Part shown: positions 1-8,902 of the stretch, piece by piece
Numbering within the stretch: the stretch's first letter is position 1
How the letters are laid out: each line of letters opens with the position of its first letter
NCBI RefSeq assembly: GCF_902706095.1
Contig: NZ_CACSJP010000002.1
Location: forward strand, 248,001 to 312,000
DNA length: 64,000 bases
Source of the DNA: Rhizobium sp. 18065
Lineage (GTDB): Bacteria > Pseudomonadota > Alphaproteobacteria > Rhizobiales > Rhizobiaceae
Direction of reading: 5' to 3'
Notes under the pieces: generated by a model
The model's database searches: none
Told to the model about the DNA's origin: nothing
The model's input: the letters and a program-made list of their open reading frames with translations, nothing else
Made by a program: the position numbers and the translations under genes

Positions 1-519
1 CAGTTCACTCGCAGTCATCTGGCCGAAATCCATCTGCCGCAACACTTCCTGCGCTGAAACGGTCAGCCGGGCGTCAATCTCGACGTCTGGTTCGTTGCCT
101 TCCCGCGCCGGCCGGTTCTTCTCGGCAAACAGGGCATCGCTGACCCTCGCCGACCCCGGCTTGGGCTTTTGCCGCTCACTGAGATCCATTGCCACCGGTG
201 ACATCTGCGCAATCATCTTGCCGACAAGGTCGCGACCGCGCCAGAAGATCGCAAAAGCCTCGTCGAACACCGGCTGGTCCTCATGCCGCTTGACGAAGAT
301 CGAAGCCAGCGCCGCATGAAACTCCACCCGCGAACCAATGCCGATCGCATCCACGGCTTCGATCGCGTCGATCACAGCCCCCGGCCCCGGCTTCAAACCG
401 GCCTTGCGCAGCACACGGGCGAAATACACGATATTGTCGGCCAGCCGGCCATCGCCCTTAACCGGCGGCGGCGTGACGATTCCATCCCTCTTGTCAGATA
501 GTGCGTCAAACGTCTGCAT
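1..519 (-). CDS. VWA domain protein, CoxE-like (N-terminal part)
   Basis: The frame is open from an ATG at 519 down to base 1, so 173 N-terminal residues are visible and the C-terminus is outside the window. It starts 3 bases after the stop of the MoxR ATPase, so the two are almost certainly co-transcribed. The visible part is the variable region that precedes the von Willebrand A fold in CoxE-like proteins; no MIDAS motif is in view yet. In this family the VWA protein works with a MoxR AAA+ ATPase as a metal-dependent assembly or chaperone pair, known from CO dehydrogenase maturation. Identity rests on the partner gene and the general look of the N-terminus. The client cannot be told from this window, since no molybdenum hydroxylase gene is seen. 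Confidence 0.7.
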   Translation of the reverse strand, partial: MQTFDALSDKRDGIVTPPPVKGDGRLADNIVYFARVLRKAGLKPGPGAVIDAIEAVDAIGIGSRVEFHAALASIFVKRHEDQPVFDEAFAIFWRGRDLVGKMIAQMSPVAMDLSERQKPKPGSARVSDALFAEKNRPAREGNEPDVEIDARLTVSAQEVLRQMDFGQMTASEL

Positions 520-522
520 GCG

Positions 523-1452
523 TCAGCCCGCCGCCAGAAGTTCGGCCTTGACCTCCGACAGCACCTTCTGACCCTCGCTGCCTTGTATGCGGGCGATATC
601 CTCCTGATATTTCAGCAGCGTGCCGAGCGTGTCGGCAATGGTCTCGGGATCGAGCGCCAATCGGTCGAGTTCGGTCAGCGCCGTTGCCCAGTCGATAGTT
701 TCGGCGATGCCCGGGTTCTTGAACAGGTCGATGGTCCGCAATCTCTGCACATAGGCAACGATCTGCCGCGACAGCTGTTCATTGCAGCCGGGAACCTTGC
801 GGCGGATGATGGCAAGCTCGTCGGCCGCCTTCGGATAGTCGACCCAATGGTAGAGGCAGCGCCGTTTCAAGGCATCATGTACCTCGCGGGTCCGGTTGCT
901 TGTCACGATGACGATCGGCGGCTCAGCCGCCTTCACCGTTCCGAATTCCGGGATGGTCACCTGGAAATCGGACAGCACTTCCAGCAAAAATGCCTCGAAG
1001 GCCTCGTCGGTGCGGTCGAGTTCGTCAATCAGGAAGACCGGTGCCCGGCCGGGCGCGCTTTGCAGCGCCTGCAGCACGGGCCGGCGGATCAGATAACGCT
1101 CGGAAAAGATGTCGTGTTCGAGGCGATCGCGATCGGAGACACCGGCGGCTTCCGCCATGCGGATTTCCAGCATCTGCGCCGGATAATTCCATTCATAGAC
1201 GGCAGAGGCGACGTCCAGTCCCTCGTAGCACTGTAATCGGATCAGCGGTCTGTCGAGCGCCTTGGCAAGCACTTTGGCAACTTCGGTCTTGCCGACACCG
1301 GCCTCGCCCTCAAGAAACAGCGGGCGCTTCATTTTCAGCGCCAGAAACAGCACGGTCGCCAGCGAGCGGCCGGCGAGATAGTCCTCGGCCGCTAAAAATT
1401 CCACAACAGAATCAATTGATTCCGGCAGTCCCTTTGCCGAGGTTTCCGCCAT
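523..1452 (-). CDS. MoxR family AAA+ ATPase (CoxD-like)
   Basis: A 309-residue AAA+ ATPase. Walker A GEAGVGKT lies at residues 49-56 and Walker B VFLIDELDR at about 139-147, followed by a sensor-1 type segment (VIVTSNRTREVHDALKRRC) and a helical lid. Length and motif order fit MoxR proteins, which act with a VWA partner in cofactor insertion or complex assembly. The next gene downstream (4 bases apart) is that partner. The ATG at 1452 is followed directly by a good N-terminus for the family. Family assignment is firm; the substrate complex is unknown here. Confidence 0.9.
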   Translation of the reverse strand: MAETSAKGLPESIDSVVEFLAAEDYLAGRSLATVLFLALKMKRPLFLEGEAGVGKTEVAKVLAKALDRPLIRLQCYEGLDVASAVYEWNYPAQMLEIRMAEAAGVSDRDRLEHDIFSERYLIRRPVLQALQSAPGRAPVFLIDELDRTDEAFEAFLLEVLSDFQVTIPEFGTVKAAEPPIVIVTSNRTREVHDALKRRCLYHWVDYPKAADELAIIRRKVPGCNEQLSRQIVAYVQRLRTIDLFKNPGIAETIDWATALTELDRLALDPETIADTLGTLLKYQEDIARIQGSEGQKVLSEVKAELLAAG

Positions 1453-1476
1453 GTATCCTCCCGTTTGAGGAAGAGC

Positions 1477-1968
1477 TTACAGCGTGTGATAGCCTCGGTC
1501 CAGATAGATGAGCGGGCCAAGTTTCGAGCCGAAATGTACCGCTTTCACCTCGCCGAACAGGACGGTATGGGTGGCCGTCACCTTGCTGTCCACCACGACA
1601 CAGTCGAAGGCGGCGACCGCATCGACAAGCACCGGCGACCCGGTCTCCATCACGTGCCATTCGGCCAGCGCGAAGCGTTCCTCAACCGAGAGCCCGCCGA
1701 AACCGGCAAAGGCATTGGCCAGCGGTCGATGCAAATCGGAAAGCGAGTTCAGGGCGAAATGTCCGCTTTCGAACATGACACTGTTATTGGCATTGCCGTT
1801 GTTCAGGCAGACGAGAACGGTGGGAGGCTTGTCGGATACCGAGCAGGCTGCGGTAATCGTCACACCGCGCCGGATCCCACCATGCTCGGTGGTGACGATC
1901 TGCACATGGCCGGCATAGCGGCTCATCGCATCGCGATAGATGGCCGGATCCAGAGTCTCGTTGGTCAA
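1477..1968 (-). CDS. flavin reductase family protein (RutF/HpaC-like)
   Basis: Predicted 163-residue NAD(P)H:flavin oxidoreductase of the flavin-reductase-like fold that supplies reduced FMN/FAD to two-component monooxygenases. Family features are the N-terminal YRDAMSRYAGHVQIVTT segment, GVTITAACSVSDKPPTVLVCLN (flavin-binding strand, given here only as a landmark around residues 35-55) and the C-terminal strand around GPLIYLDRGYH. I choose a TTG start at 1968 because a GGGAGG ribosome site sits 6 bases before it; a GTG/ATG-type start further upstream (2022) lacks such a site and adds 18 atypical residues. It lies upstream of the moxR gene on the same strand. No partner oxygenase is visible. 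Confidence 0.8.
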   Translation of the reverse strand: MTNETLDPAIYRDAMSRYAGHVQIVTTEHGGIRRGVTITAACSVSDKPPTVLVCLNNGNANNSVMFESGHFALNSLSDLHRPLANAFAGFGGLSVEERFALAEWHVMETGSPVLVDAVAAFDCVVVDSKVTATHTVLFGEVKAVHFGSKLGPLIYLDRGYHTL

Positions 1969-2147
1969 ATGCTGCCTCCCTGCACGTCCAAGCTCCCTAG
2001 CCGAGGCGAATATGGGCTGCAAGCCTTACCTTTTCCACAACGGCACAGTCGCGACGAAAAAGCATGCGCGCCAACACTCAGGCCTGCACATTTCCAAACC
2101 GCAAACCTTTGCGCTAGGATCGTCTCGACAGAGATGGAAATGAACCG

Positions 2148-3224
2148 ATGAAGCGCCTGCTGATCACCCCCGCCCTTCTGCTTGCCGGCATTGCCGGCTC
2201 CGAGGCAAAACCGCTGACATTGGCGGTCGTGGCCCCGAAAACCGGCATGTTCGCGCCACTTGGCGATCAGGTCCGCCACGGCGCCCAACTGGCGGCCAGC
2301 CGGCTTTCGATCGACCTCGTCGAGATCGACGAAACCTGCGAGACCGGCAGCGGCACCGATATTGCGAAGAAGATCACCGAGGCCGAGGTGACCGCCGCAA
2401 TTGGTTTTCTCTGCAGCGAAAGCCTCGAGGGCGGGCTGCCGCTTCTCGCTGAAAAGAGCATACCGGCCATCTCGCTCTCCGTGCGCTGGAAGGGACTAAT
2501 GGAGGATGCGGCCAAGCAAGGCTGGCCTTTCTTCAGGCTTGCGCCCACCGCCGAAGCCGAAGTGCAGATACTCACCGACTTCATTCTGCGCGACTGGCAA
2601 AGCGAAGCCGTGGCGTTGATTGAGGATGGCACCATCCGCGGCCGCGAACTGACCGAGGCAATCCGCAACAGCCTTGAAGAGCGCGGCCTGAAGCCGGTGT
2701 TCACGGACACGTTGCGCCCGGGGCAGGAGCAGCAGCTATCATTGGTCCGCCGCCTGCAGAAGGCCGGCGCCACGCATGTCTTCATCGGCGGCGACCGCAA
2801 CGACGTGGCGATCATCGCCCGTGATGCGGCGACGGAAAAAATCCCCCTGACGATCCTGGCAGGCGACGCGATGCAGGCGGCCAACGAGCCCGTGCCGCTG
2901 CGCAACGGCGTGATGGCCGTGGCGCTGTCGGAGACACCGGAAGGTCCATCTGCCGCAGACGTGACGGCCGCTCTGATAGAGCAGAAGCATGCGCCGGACG
3001 GCTATCTCCTGCCTGCCCATGCTGCCGTCACCATCGTCGCCGACGCGGCGGGCATCTCGTCCGCCATGGGCACACCGCTGACGGAGGCCCTTGCCGGCAC
3101 CATGTTCGAGACGGTGATCGGACCGATCACCTTTACCGATGGGCATGAACTGGCGGAAAATCCCTATCGTCTGGTCGAGTGGAAGAACGGTGCCTTTGTG
3201 CCAATCGCCGCCGGGACGCAGTAG
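2148..3224 (+). CDS. ABC transporter substrate-binding protein, branched-chain amino acid type
   Basis: A 358-residue periplasmic protein. Residues 1-21 form a Sec signal peptide (short basic n-region, hydrophobic core, cleavage near SEA-KP). The mature part starts with the PLTLAVVAPKTGMFAPLGDQ type strand of the Leu/Ile/Val-binding (Peripla_BP_6) fold and has the two-lobe repeat pattern. No permease or ATPase genes are adjacent, so it is an orphan binding protein or serves as a sensor or a chaperone-linked component; ligand unknown. It is transcribed divergently from the flavin reductase, with about 180 bases between the two starts. Preceding bases contain a weak purine-rich site (gagatgg) before the ATG. 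Confidence 0.8.
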   Translation: MKRLLITPALLLAGIAGSEAKPLTLAVVAPKTGMFAPLGDQVRHGAQLAASRLSIDLVEIDETCETGSGTDIAKKITEAEVTAAIGFLCSESLEGGLPLLAEKSIPAISLSVRWKGLMEDAAKQGWPFFRLAPTAEAEVQILTDFILRDWQSEAVALIEDGTIRGRELTEAIRNSLEERGLKPVFTDTLRPGQEQQLSLVRRLQKAGATHVFIGGDRNDVAIIARDAATEKIPLTILAGDAMQAANEPVPLRNGVMAVALSETPEGPSAADVTAALIEQKHAPDGYLLPAHAAVTIVADAAGISSAMGTPLTEALAGTMFETVIGPITFTDGHELAENPYRLVEWKNGAFVPIAAGTQ

Positions 3225-3245
3225 TCACTTGTTGCGACGGGGCAC

Positions 3246-4010
3246 CTAGTCGCGATAGGGCCAGAAGGCCTGGCTGAATACGCCGCCATCGACCCAGATC
3301 GTCTGGCCTGTGACGAAGCTCGACTGCTCGCCGGCCAGAAACAGGGCTGGTCCGGCAATATCCTCCGGCGTACCCACTCGCCTGAGCGGCGTCACGTCTC
3401 CCCATGTCTTGCCGTAGTCCGGTGCTTCGGCGCGTGTGCGCTCTGTCTCGATCGCACCCGGCGCGATGCAATTGACCCGGATCCCATGCGGTCCGAGTTC
3501 GACGGCGGACACCTTGGTAAACTGCTCGATTCCGCCCTTGGAGGCGGTGTAGTCGACCAGCTTCGGAAAGGCGAGCTTGTTGCAGCCGGAGCCGAGATTG
3601 ATGATCGAGCCGCCCTTGCCAGCATCGATCATGCGCTGCGCGGTGAGCTTGGTGTTGAGAAACGTTCCCTTGAGATTGGTCCGGATGACCATGTCCCAGC
3701 GCTCCTCGGACAACTCGAGCAACGGCGCCCAGGTCTGTATCCCGGCATTGTTGATCAACACGTCCGGCGCCTGCCCGGCCCAGGAAATGGCCTGATCGAG
3801 GAAACTTGCCACTGCGGCACTATCGGCAACGTCGGTGTCATGGCCAATCACCCGGATACCGTGGTGAGCGACATCCTGCACCACTTCGTCAGCCGCATCC
3901 ATCTGGCCGAGATGGGTGTAGGCAACGTCGTAGCCTCCCGCCGCAAACGCGTGGACCAGGTGCCGGCCGATACCTGAACTGCCGCCGGTGATGATGACGA
4001 ATTTCTGCAT
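3246..4010 (-). CDS. SDR family oxidoreductase
   Basis: A 254-residue classical short-chain dehydrogenase/reductase. The TGGSSGIG nucleotide-binding motif is at 8-15, NNAG at 87-90, catalytic Ser near 141, Tyr154 and Lys158 (YTASK), and the C-terminal end is a typical WVDGG-type strand. An Asp or Glu in the second strand is not obvious, so NAD/NADP preference is open. I place the start at 4010 because GGAGG lies 5 bases before it; an in-frame extension to 4067 has no such site. The nearest characterised relatives are glucose 1-dehydrogenases and FabG-like reductases, but the substrate cannot be read from sequence. Confidence 0.88.
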   Translation of the reverse strand: MQKFVIITGGSSGIGRHLVHAFAAGGYDVAYTHLGQMDAADEVVQDVAHHGIRVIGHDTDVADSAAVASFLDQAISWAGQAPDVLINNAGIQTWAPLLELSEERWDMVIRTNLKGTFLNTKLTAQRMIDAGKGGSIINLGSGCNKLAFPKLVDYTASKGGIEQFTKVSAVELGPHGIRVNCIAPGAIETERTRAEAPDYGKTWGDVTPLRRVGTPEDIAGPALFLAGEQSSFVTGQTIWVDGGVFSQAFWPYRD

Positions 4011-4193
4011 TTTTTCCTCCCTGCCGGGCTCCACCCCGTGGATGATGGATGACGGGGCCGGAACCAACAGTCAAGTTCACAGCGCAATCTTGGACCTGGT
4101 CACCACTTTGGTCGGTGTCTCCGATGGTTGCCGCAACAGGCCCGCAATGCTAAGGCGAGCCGCAACAACGACCGCCATCGAGGACCCTGGCCC

Positions 4194-4871
4194 ATGACCC
4201 GCCCGCTGCTGATTTCGCCTTCCATTCTTGCTGCCGATTTCGCCCGGCTTGGACAGGAAGTCTCCGATGTGGTCGATGCTGGCGCTGAATGGGTGCATCT
4301 CGACGTCATGGATGGCCATTTTGTCCCGAATATCTCGTTCGGCCCGGCCGTCATCAAGGCACTTCGCCCGCATACAAAGGCCGTTTTCGACTGCCACCTG
4401 ATGATTGCGCCCGCCGATCCCTATCTGGCAGCCTTCGCCGATGCCGGTTGCGACATCATCACTGTGCATGCCGAAGCCGGTCCGCATCTGCACCGCTCGT
4501 TGCAGACCATTCGCGCACTTGGCAAGAAGGCCGGCGTGTCGCTCAACCCGGCAACGCCGCTCTCGGCCATCGAGCATGTCATGGACGATCTCGACCTTAT
4601 CCTGATCATGAGCGTCAATCCCGGTTTCGGCGGCCAGAAATATATTCCCGCCATGACCGACAAGATCGCCAAGGCCAATGCCCTGATCGGCGACCGCCCG
4701 ATCGACCTCGAAGTCGATGGTGGCATAACGGCCGCGACCGCGCCTCTCGTCACCGGTGCAGGCGCCAACGTGCTTGTGGCAGGCTCCGCCATCTACCAGG
4801 GCAAGGGCGTTGACGACTATCGCAAAACCGTCGACATTCTCCGCACGGCAGCCGAAGGGGGAAGGGCTTGA
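4194..4871 (+). CDS. rpe: ribulose-phosphate 3-epimerase
   Basis: Interconverts D-ribulose 5-phosphate and D-xylulose 5-phosphate in the pentose phosphate pathway; cytosolic TIM-barrel metalloenzyme. The 225-residue product has the family landmarks: [12 protein letters not shown] at the N-terminus, [12 protein letters not shown] with metal ligands His and Asp, [14 protein letters not shown], and EVDGGI with the second catalytic Asp. The ATG at 4194 follows a gaggac site and gives the usual N-terminus; an upstream in-frame ATG at 4128 would add 22 residues without family similarity. The stop codon overlaps a TTG that opens a short ORF (4868), see there. Confidence 0.96.
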   Translation: MTRPLLISPSILAADFARLGQEVSDVVDAGAEWVHLDVMDGHFVPNISFGPAVIKALRPHTKAVFDCHLMIAPADPYLAAFADAGCDIITVHAEAGPHLHRSLQTIRALGKKAGVSLNPATPLSAIEHVMDDLDLILIMSVNPGFGGQKYIPAMTDKIAKANALIGDRPIDLEVDGGITAATAPLVTGAGANVLVAGSAIYQGKGVDDYRKTVDILRTAAEGGRA

Positions 4872-4969
4872 GGCGATTGACGGAATGCATAGCGGCATTG
4901 GCCGCCATCTGCCTTCCGCTTCCGGCAAGTGCCGGAGACATCGCGAGCCTGCAACTGCAGCGCCCATGA
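4868..4969 (+). CDS. possible 33-residue secreted peptide overlapping rpe
   Basis: A short open frame whose TTG start shares bases with the rpe stop (TTGA) and whose own TGA stop shares bases with the next ATG (ATGA). A purine run AGGGGGAAGGG lies 1-11 bases before the TTG, a strong ribosome site inside the end of rpe. The product reads as a compact signal peptide: basic start (MRRLTE), hydrophobic core ([14 protein letters not shown]), an ASA-G cleavage-like site and about 11 residues beyond. It may be a real coupled peptide, a translational bridge to the next gene, or the relic of a longer secreted protein. No family recognised. Confidence 0.35.
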   Translation: MRRLTECIAALAAICLPLPASAGDIASLQLQRP

Positions 4970-5493
4970 CAGCGAGCGTCGCAACACTCCCGCAAAGAAC
5001 GATACCCGGCTCGCGATTTTCGGCCTGTCGTCCACCGGCAAGGCTCTGGCTTATCGGCGCGATCGTCTGGGGTCTGGCAATGGCCGGATGTTTTGCCCTG
5101 TCGGTTCATCTTGTCGGGCGCTCGGGGGGAAGCAACGCATCGCTTCTTGCGCTTATCTATGGTGTTGGCGGTACGATTGCCTGGCTGATCGCTTTGCCCT
5201 TCATCCGCTTTGCGTCCCATGCCCGGCAGCGGGAAACACGCCTGGCTGCCTGGTTCCTGTTTCTCGGCATGGCGACGATCGCTGTGACCGCCGGGCTTTT
5301 CGCCCTGCAATACCGGATCTTCTACGCGCAATGGCACGCGCCATTTCCCGCACGCGTCTGGTTTTTGCAGCAGATTTTTACCACCGCCTCCGCGCTCTAT
5401 CAGTTTGCGGTCTTGGGCTTGCGCCATTTCCTGCCCTTCGCATTTATACTGCTGTTTGCCGTCAGCCTCTCTATGTCACGCCGTAGCCGTTGA
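4966..5493 (+). CDS. hypothetical inner-membrane protein
   Basis: A 175-residue hydrophobic protein with about four membrane helices (roughly residues 28-48, 58-75, 95-118 and 148-168), arginine-rich cytosolic loops and a basic C-terminus. No domain recognised. The ATG at 4966 overlaps the stop of the preceding 33-codon ORF; it has no good ribosome site of its own, which fits translational coupling. Longer in-frame versions starting inside rpe are less likely. It lies in an rpe-to-purB gap on the same strand, so it may belong to that operon. Function unknown. Confidence 0.6.
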   Translation: MTASVATLPQRTIPGSRFSACRPPARLWLIGAIVWGLAMAGCFALSVHLVGRSGGSNASLLALIYGVGGTIAWLIALPFIRFASHARQRETRLAAWFLFLGMATIAVTAGLFALQYRIFYAQWHAPFPARVWFLQQIFTTASALYQFAVLGLRHFLPFAFILLFAVSLSMSRRSR

Positions 5494-5597
5494 GATTACG
5501 GGTGGTCTTTGCTAAAGCGGGCCACGTTGCCAGTTTGCCAATCTCAGGCTTGCCGATCTAAAGCTTGCCAGTCCCAAGTTGAACGAAAGAAATCCCG

Positions 5598-6899
5598 ATG
5601 ATCCCGCGCTATTCCCGGCCAGAAATGGTCGCCATCTGGTCGCCCGAAACCAAGTTCCGCATCTGGTTCGAGATCGAGGCCCATGCCTGTACCGCGCTCG
5701 CCAATCTTGGCGTCATTCCGCAGGAATCCGCCAGGACCATCTGGGAAAAGGGCTCTGCGGCGGAATTCGACGTTGCCCGCATCGACGAGATCGAAGCCGT
5801 CACCAAGCATGACGTCATCGCCTTCCTCACCCATCTCGCCGAATTCATCGGCCCCGATAGCCGCTTCGTGCATCAGGGCATGACCTCGTCGGACGTGCTC
5901 GACACCACGCTGAACATCCAGTTGGTGCGCGCTGCCGACCTTCTGCTCGCCGACATGGATCGGGTGCTGAACGCGCTGAAGACCCGCGCATTCGAGCACA
6001 AGGACACCGTCCGCATCGGTCGCAGCCACGGCATCCATGCCGAGCCGACGACGATGGGCCTGACTTTTGCCCGCTTCTACGCTGAAATGCACCGCAACCG
6101 CGACCGCCTGATCGCCGCCCGTGCGGAAATTGCCACCGGCGCGATCTCCGGCGCCGTCGGTACATTTGCCAATATCGACCCGAGCGTCGAAGAATATGTC
6201 TGCGAGCAGCTTGGCCTCACCGCCGAGCCGATCTCGACCCAGGTCATCCCGCGTGACCGCCATGCGATGTTCTTCGCCACGCTCGGCGTCATCGCCTCAT
6301 CGATCGAAAACGTCGCGATCGAAATCCGCCACATGCAGCGCACCGAAGTGCTGGAAGCCGAAGAGTTCTTCTCGCCGGGCCAGAAGGGCTCGTCGGCCAT
6401 GCCGCACAAGCGCAACCCGGTCCTGACCGAAAACCTGACCGGCCTTGCCCGTCTGGTGCGCATGTCCGTCGTCCCGGCACTGGAAAACGTGGCGCTCTGG
6501 CACGAGCGCGACATCAGCCATTCGAGCGTGGAGCGCGCCATCGGCCCGGATACAACGATCACCCTCGATTTTGCCCTGAACCGCCTGGCCGGCGTCATCG
6601 AGAAGCTGGTGATCTACCCGGAAAACATGCTCAAGAACATGAACAAGTTCAAGGGCCTGGTGATGAGCCAGCGCGTGCTGCTTGCCCTGACGCAGGCTGG
6701 CGTGTCGCGCGAGGACAGCTACCGCCTCGTCCAGCGCAATGCCATGAAGGTCTGGGAAAAGGGCGCTGATTTCCTGGAGGAACTGCTGGCCGATGAAGAG
6801 GTACGCGCAGCTCTTCCGGAAGCGGAAATCCGCGAAAAGTTCGACCTCGGTTACCACACCAAGCATGTTGACACGATCTTCAAGCGCGTCTTCGGCTGA
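5598..6899 (+). CDS. purB: adenylosuccinate lyase
   Basis: Catalyses two fumarate-releasing steps: SAICAR to AICAR in IMP synthesis, and adenylosuccinate to AMP. The 433-residue product starts with MIPRYSRPEM and has the TSSDVLDT segment, the HGIHAEPTTMG substrate loop, and the superfamily signature SSAMPHKRNP from about residue 265 with the mobile catalytic serine. Length is that of the bacterial/archaeal 430-residue type. A gaaagaa purine stretch precedes the ATG and a strong intrinsic terminator follows 27 bases after the stop. The other pur genes in the window are at 12-19 kb, so purB is transcribed apart from them. Confidence 0.97.
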   Translation: MIPRYSRPEMVAIWSPETKFRIWFEIEAHACTALANLGVIPQESARTIWEKGSAAEFDVARIDEIEAVTKHDVIAFLTHLAEFIGPDSRFVHQGMTSSDVLDTTLNIQLVRAADLLLADMDRVLNALKTRAFEHKDTVRIGRSHGIHAEPTTMGLTFARFYAEMHRNRDRLIAARAEIATGAISGAVGTFANIDPSVEEYVCEQLGLTAEPISTQVIPRDRHAMFFATLGVIASSIENVAIEIRHMQRTEVLEAEEFFSPGQKGSSAMPHKRNPVLTENLTGLARLVRMSVVPALENVALWHERDISHSSVERAIGPDTTITLDFALNRLAGVIEKLVIYPENMLKNMNKFKGLVMSQRVLLALTQAGVSREDSYRLVQRNAMKVWEKGADFLEELLADEEVRAALPEAEIREKFDLGYHTKHVDTIFKRVFG

Positions 6900-6925
6900 G
6901 CCTCAAGACACGCAGTCACGAACCG

Positions 6926-6959
6926 AGGCCCGGCGCACTGAGCGACCGGGCCTTTTTTT
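6926..6959 (+). terminator. intrinsic terminator of purB
   Basis: An 8-bp perfect stem AGGCCCGG/CCGGGCCT (6926-6933 and 6946-6953) with a 12-base loop and a run of seven T at its 3' side. Confidence 0.9.
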
Positions 6960-6981
6960 CCGTCTGGATATGGCGCGGTGC

Positions 6982-7785
6982 TCAACGCGGAGACGAGACC
7001 ACCAGTTTTCTGTAGAGGTGCCATGTCGCGTGACCGAGGATCGGCATGATCACCACAAGGCCGACCATCATGGTTGCCATGCCGACTGCAAGCGATGCCG
7101 CGACGATCAGGCCCCACACGGCAACCGGCACCGGATTGAGCATGCTGACCCGAACGGACGTATGAACCGCAGTCGCGGCTCCGGCATCGCGGTCGAGAAG
7201 CAGCGGGAAGGCAACAATGCTTATCACCAGCGCGATCAGGGCTAGGGCGAACCCAATCAGATTACCCCAGATGATCAGCCCCATGGCATTCGGATGCGAC
7301 AGCACACCCCTGGCAAAGCCCATGAAGCCCGGCGCCGGGTAGTCACCGATGAAATGCACGTAGAGCGCCTGTGCGGCAATCAGCCAGACCACGAACAGCA
7401 TCAGCAGATAGAGGCTCATCATCAGCAGAGATGGCAGTGCTGGCGATTTGCGCAAGGCAATGACATGCGACCAGCTGGAATCCTCGCCCTTCTCCCGGCG
7501 CCGGCTGATTTCCATCAGCCCAACCGCCAGAAGCGGTCCCAGAAGCGCAAAGCCGGACATCAGCGGATAGACCATGGGCAGGAGTTCAACTCCGGCGCTC
7601 CACGCAATCATGACCGCCCCGGCAATCGGATAAATCAGACAAACGAAGGCGTAGTGCGACGGCTGTTCGCGAAAATCGTCGATACCGGCACGCAAGGCAT
7701 CAAAGACATCGTCAACCGATATTCGCCGAATATCGGGCCGTTCCAGGATACCGGCTGATCCGGTCATGACATGAAAGTTCGACAT
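6982..7785 (-). CDS. DUF2189 domain membrane protein
   Basis: A 267-residue integral membrane protein with about six hydrophobic helices arranged in three pairs and the family's N-terminal IRRISVDDVFDALRAG and C-terminal GHATWHLYRKLV segments. DUF2189 proteins are common in Rhizobiales and related to cytochrome c oxidase subunit I-like fold predictions, without known function. The ATG at 7785 has GAGGAGG 8 bases upstream; the in-frame ATG at 7791 is too close to that site, and the TTG-type extension to 7827 is unnecessary. It converges on purB, with the purB terminator between them. Confidence 0.85.
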   Translation of the reverse strand: MSNFHVMTGSAGILERPDIRRISVDDVFDALRAGIDDFREQPSHYAFVCLIYPIAGAVMIAWSAGVELLPMVYPLMSGFALLGPLLAVGLMEISRRREKGEDSSWSHVIALRKSPALPSLLMMSLYLLMLFVVWLIAAQALYVHFIGDYPAPGFMGFARGVLSHPNAMGLIIWGNLIGFALALIALVISIVAFPLLLDRDAGAATAVHTSVRVSMLNPVPVAVWGLIVAASLAVGMATMMVGLVVIMPILGHATWHLYRKLVVSSPR

Positions 7786-8199
7786 CCTCATTTCCTCCTC
7801 AAGCAAACCTGGTCTGCAGTCTGGCAATGAAATTCAGAGGCGGTACGATCTCATACCGTCACGCGCACCCAGCAATCTCCGGCCATGGGCTCAGGCGAGA
7901 TCACCGCTCGGGGGCGGTTGATTGATAAAACCGGACCCTGCGTCCGATCGGCCTGAAATCTAACAGATTTCAATGCAGTTGTCGCGAGCGATGATCCGTA
8001 CATGTCGGATATGTGATGCACATACGAACGCCTCGTTGTCCCAGAGGTCAAAGTTCGGCACGACGTGATGGTCGATCCTGCTATTGCGGTATCCCCTTCG
8101 GCATCGACACGCGCGAAACCAAATCGCCGCACATATTTTCAACCCTCCGATCGACCCTGGCATCTTGACGTCCGGGGCATGCGAACGCAGATAAGGCGC
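7786..8199. other. gene-poor stretch between divergent genes
   Basis: About 410 bases between the DUF2189 gene and the hydrolase gene. It must hold both promoters. I see a perfect 7-bp hairpin GAAATCT-aac-AGATTTC at 7955-7971. A minus-strand frame (7960-8163, 67 codons) ends at that hairpin and has a protein-like middle (NFDLWDNEAFVCASH) but no ribosome site; it may be a decayed gene. No RNA gene recognised. Confidence 0.4.
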
Positions 8200-8751
8200 A
8201 TGAAAGTCTCCGAAGCAGATATCCTCATCGTCCCCGGCTATACCAATTCAGGCCCTGAGCACTGGCAAAGTCGCTGGGAGACGAAACTCTCAACCGCGCG
8301 CCGCGTCGAACAGGCAGAGTGGTCGAAACCGGTGCGCGACGACTGGGTCGCCCGGCTCGTGGAAGAGGTCAATGCATCGACCCGTCCCGTCGTGCTGGTC
8401 GCCCACTCGCTCGGTGTTCCGACAGTCCTGCATGCCGTGCCTGCATTGAAGCAGCGCATTGCCGGCGCATTTCTGGTCGCTCCCCCGGACGTCGCCAATG
8501 CCGAGATCCGCCCGAAACACCTGATGACCTTTGGCCCCTATCCACGCGACCCCTTGCCGTTTCCATCGATCATGGTTGCCAGCCGAAATGATCCCTTCGG
8601 CACCTATGAACATGCCGAGGATGTTGCCAAGTGCTGGGGCTCTATGCTGGTGGATGCCGGAGAGTCAGGCCACATCAATGCGGATTCCGGCCATGGCCCA
8701 TGGCCCGAAGGCACGATGGTCTTCGCGCAGTTCATCGCAAAGCTGAAATAA
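8200..8751 (+). CDS. RBBP9/YdeN family alpha/beta hydrolase
   Basis: A 183-residue small serine hydrolase. The N-terminal LIVPGYTNSGPEHWQSRWE segment and nucleophile elbow VAHSLG (Ser70) are typical of the RBBP9/YdeN family; the C-terminal SGHINADSGHGPW stretch provides the catalytic His. Bacterial members have unclear substrates. The ATG at 8200 follows an aagg site and gives the family N-terminus; a 45-residue in-frame extension upstream looks non-coding. The gene is single, with divergent DUF2189 upstream and a GGDEF/EAL gene downstream. Confidence 0.88.
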   Translation: MKVSEADILIVPGYTNSGPEHWQSRWETKLSTARRVEQAEWSKPVRDDWVARLVEEVNASTRPVVLVAHSLGVPTVLHAVPALKQRIAGAFLVAPPDVANAEIRPKHLMTFGPYPRDPLPFPSIMVASRNDPFGTYEHAEDVAKCWGSMLVDAGESGHINADSGHGPWPEGTMVFAQFIAKLK

Positions 8752-8902
8752 GCGGCCATCGCCTCATATCGATACAAGGCGGGCGATGCCCTGATCTTTT
8801 CTGAACTATACCCTTAGTTTTATTAGCATTCCGCATTAAAGCGATCTTAAGACGAAAACCCTAGCATGGCACGATGTTCTGCGTTCCATGTGAGCAAAGC
8901 TA

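Noticed and set aside
7960-8163. 67-codon minus-strand frame with a protein-like middle
   Set aside because: No ribosome site, no known family, and located in a divergent promoter region; recorded as part of the gene-poor stretch.
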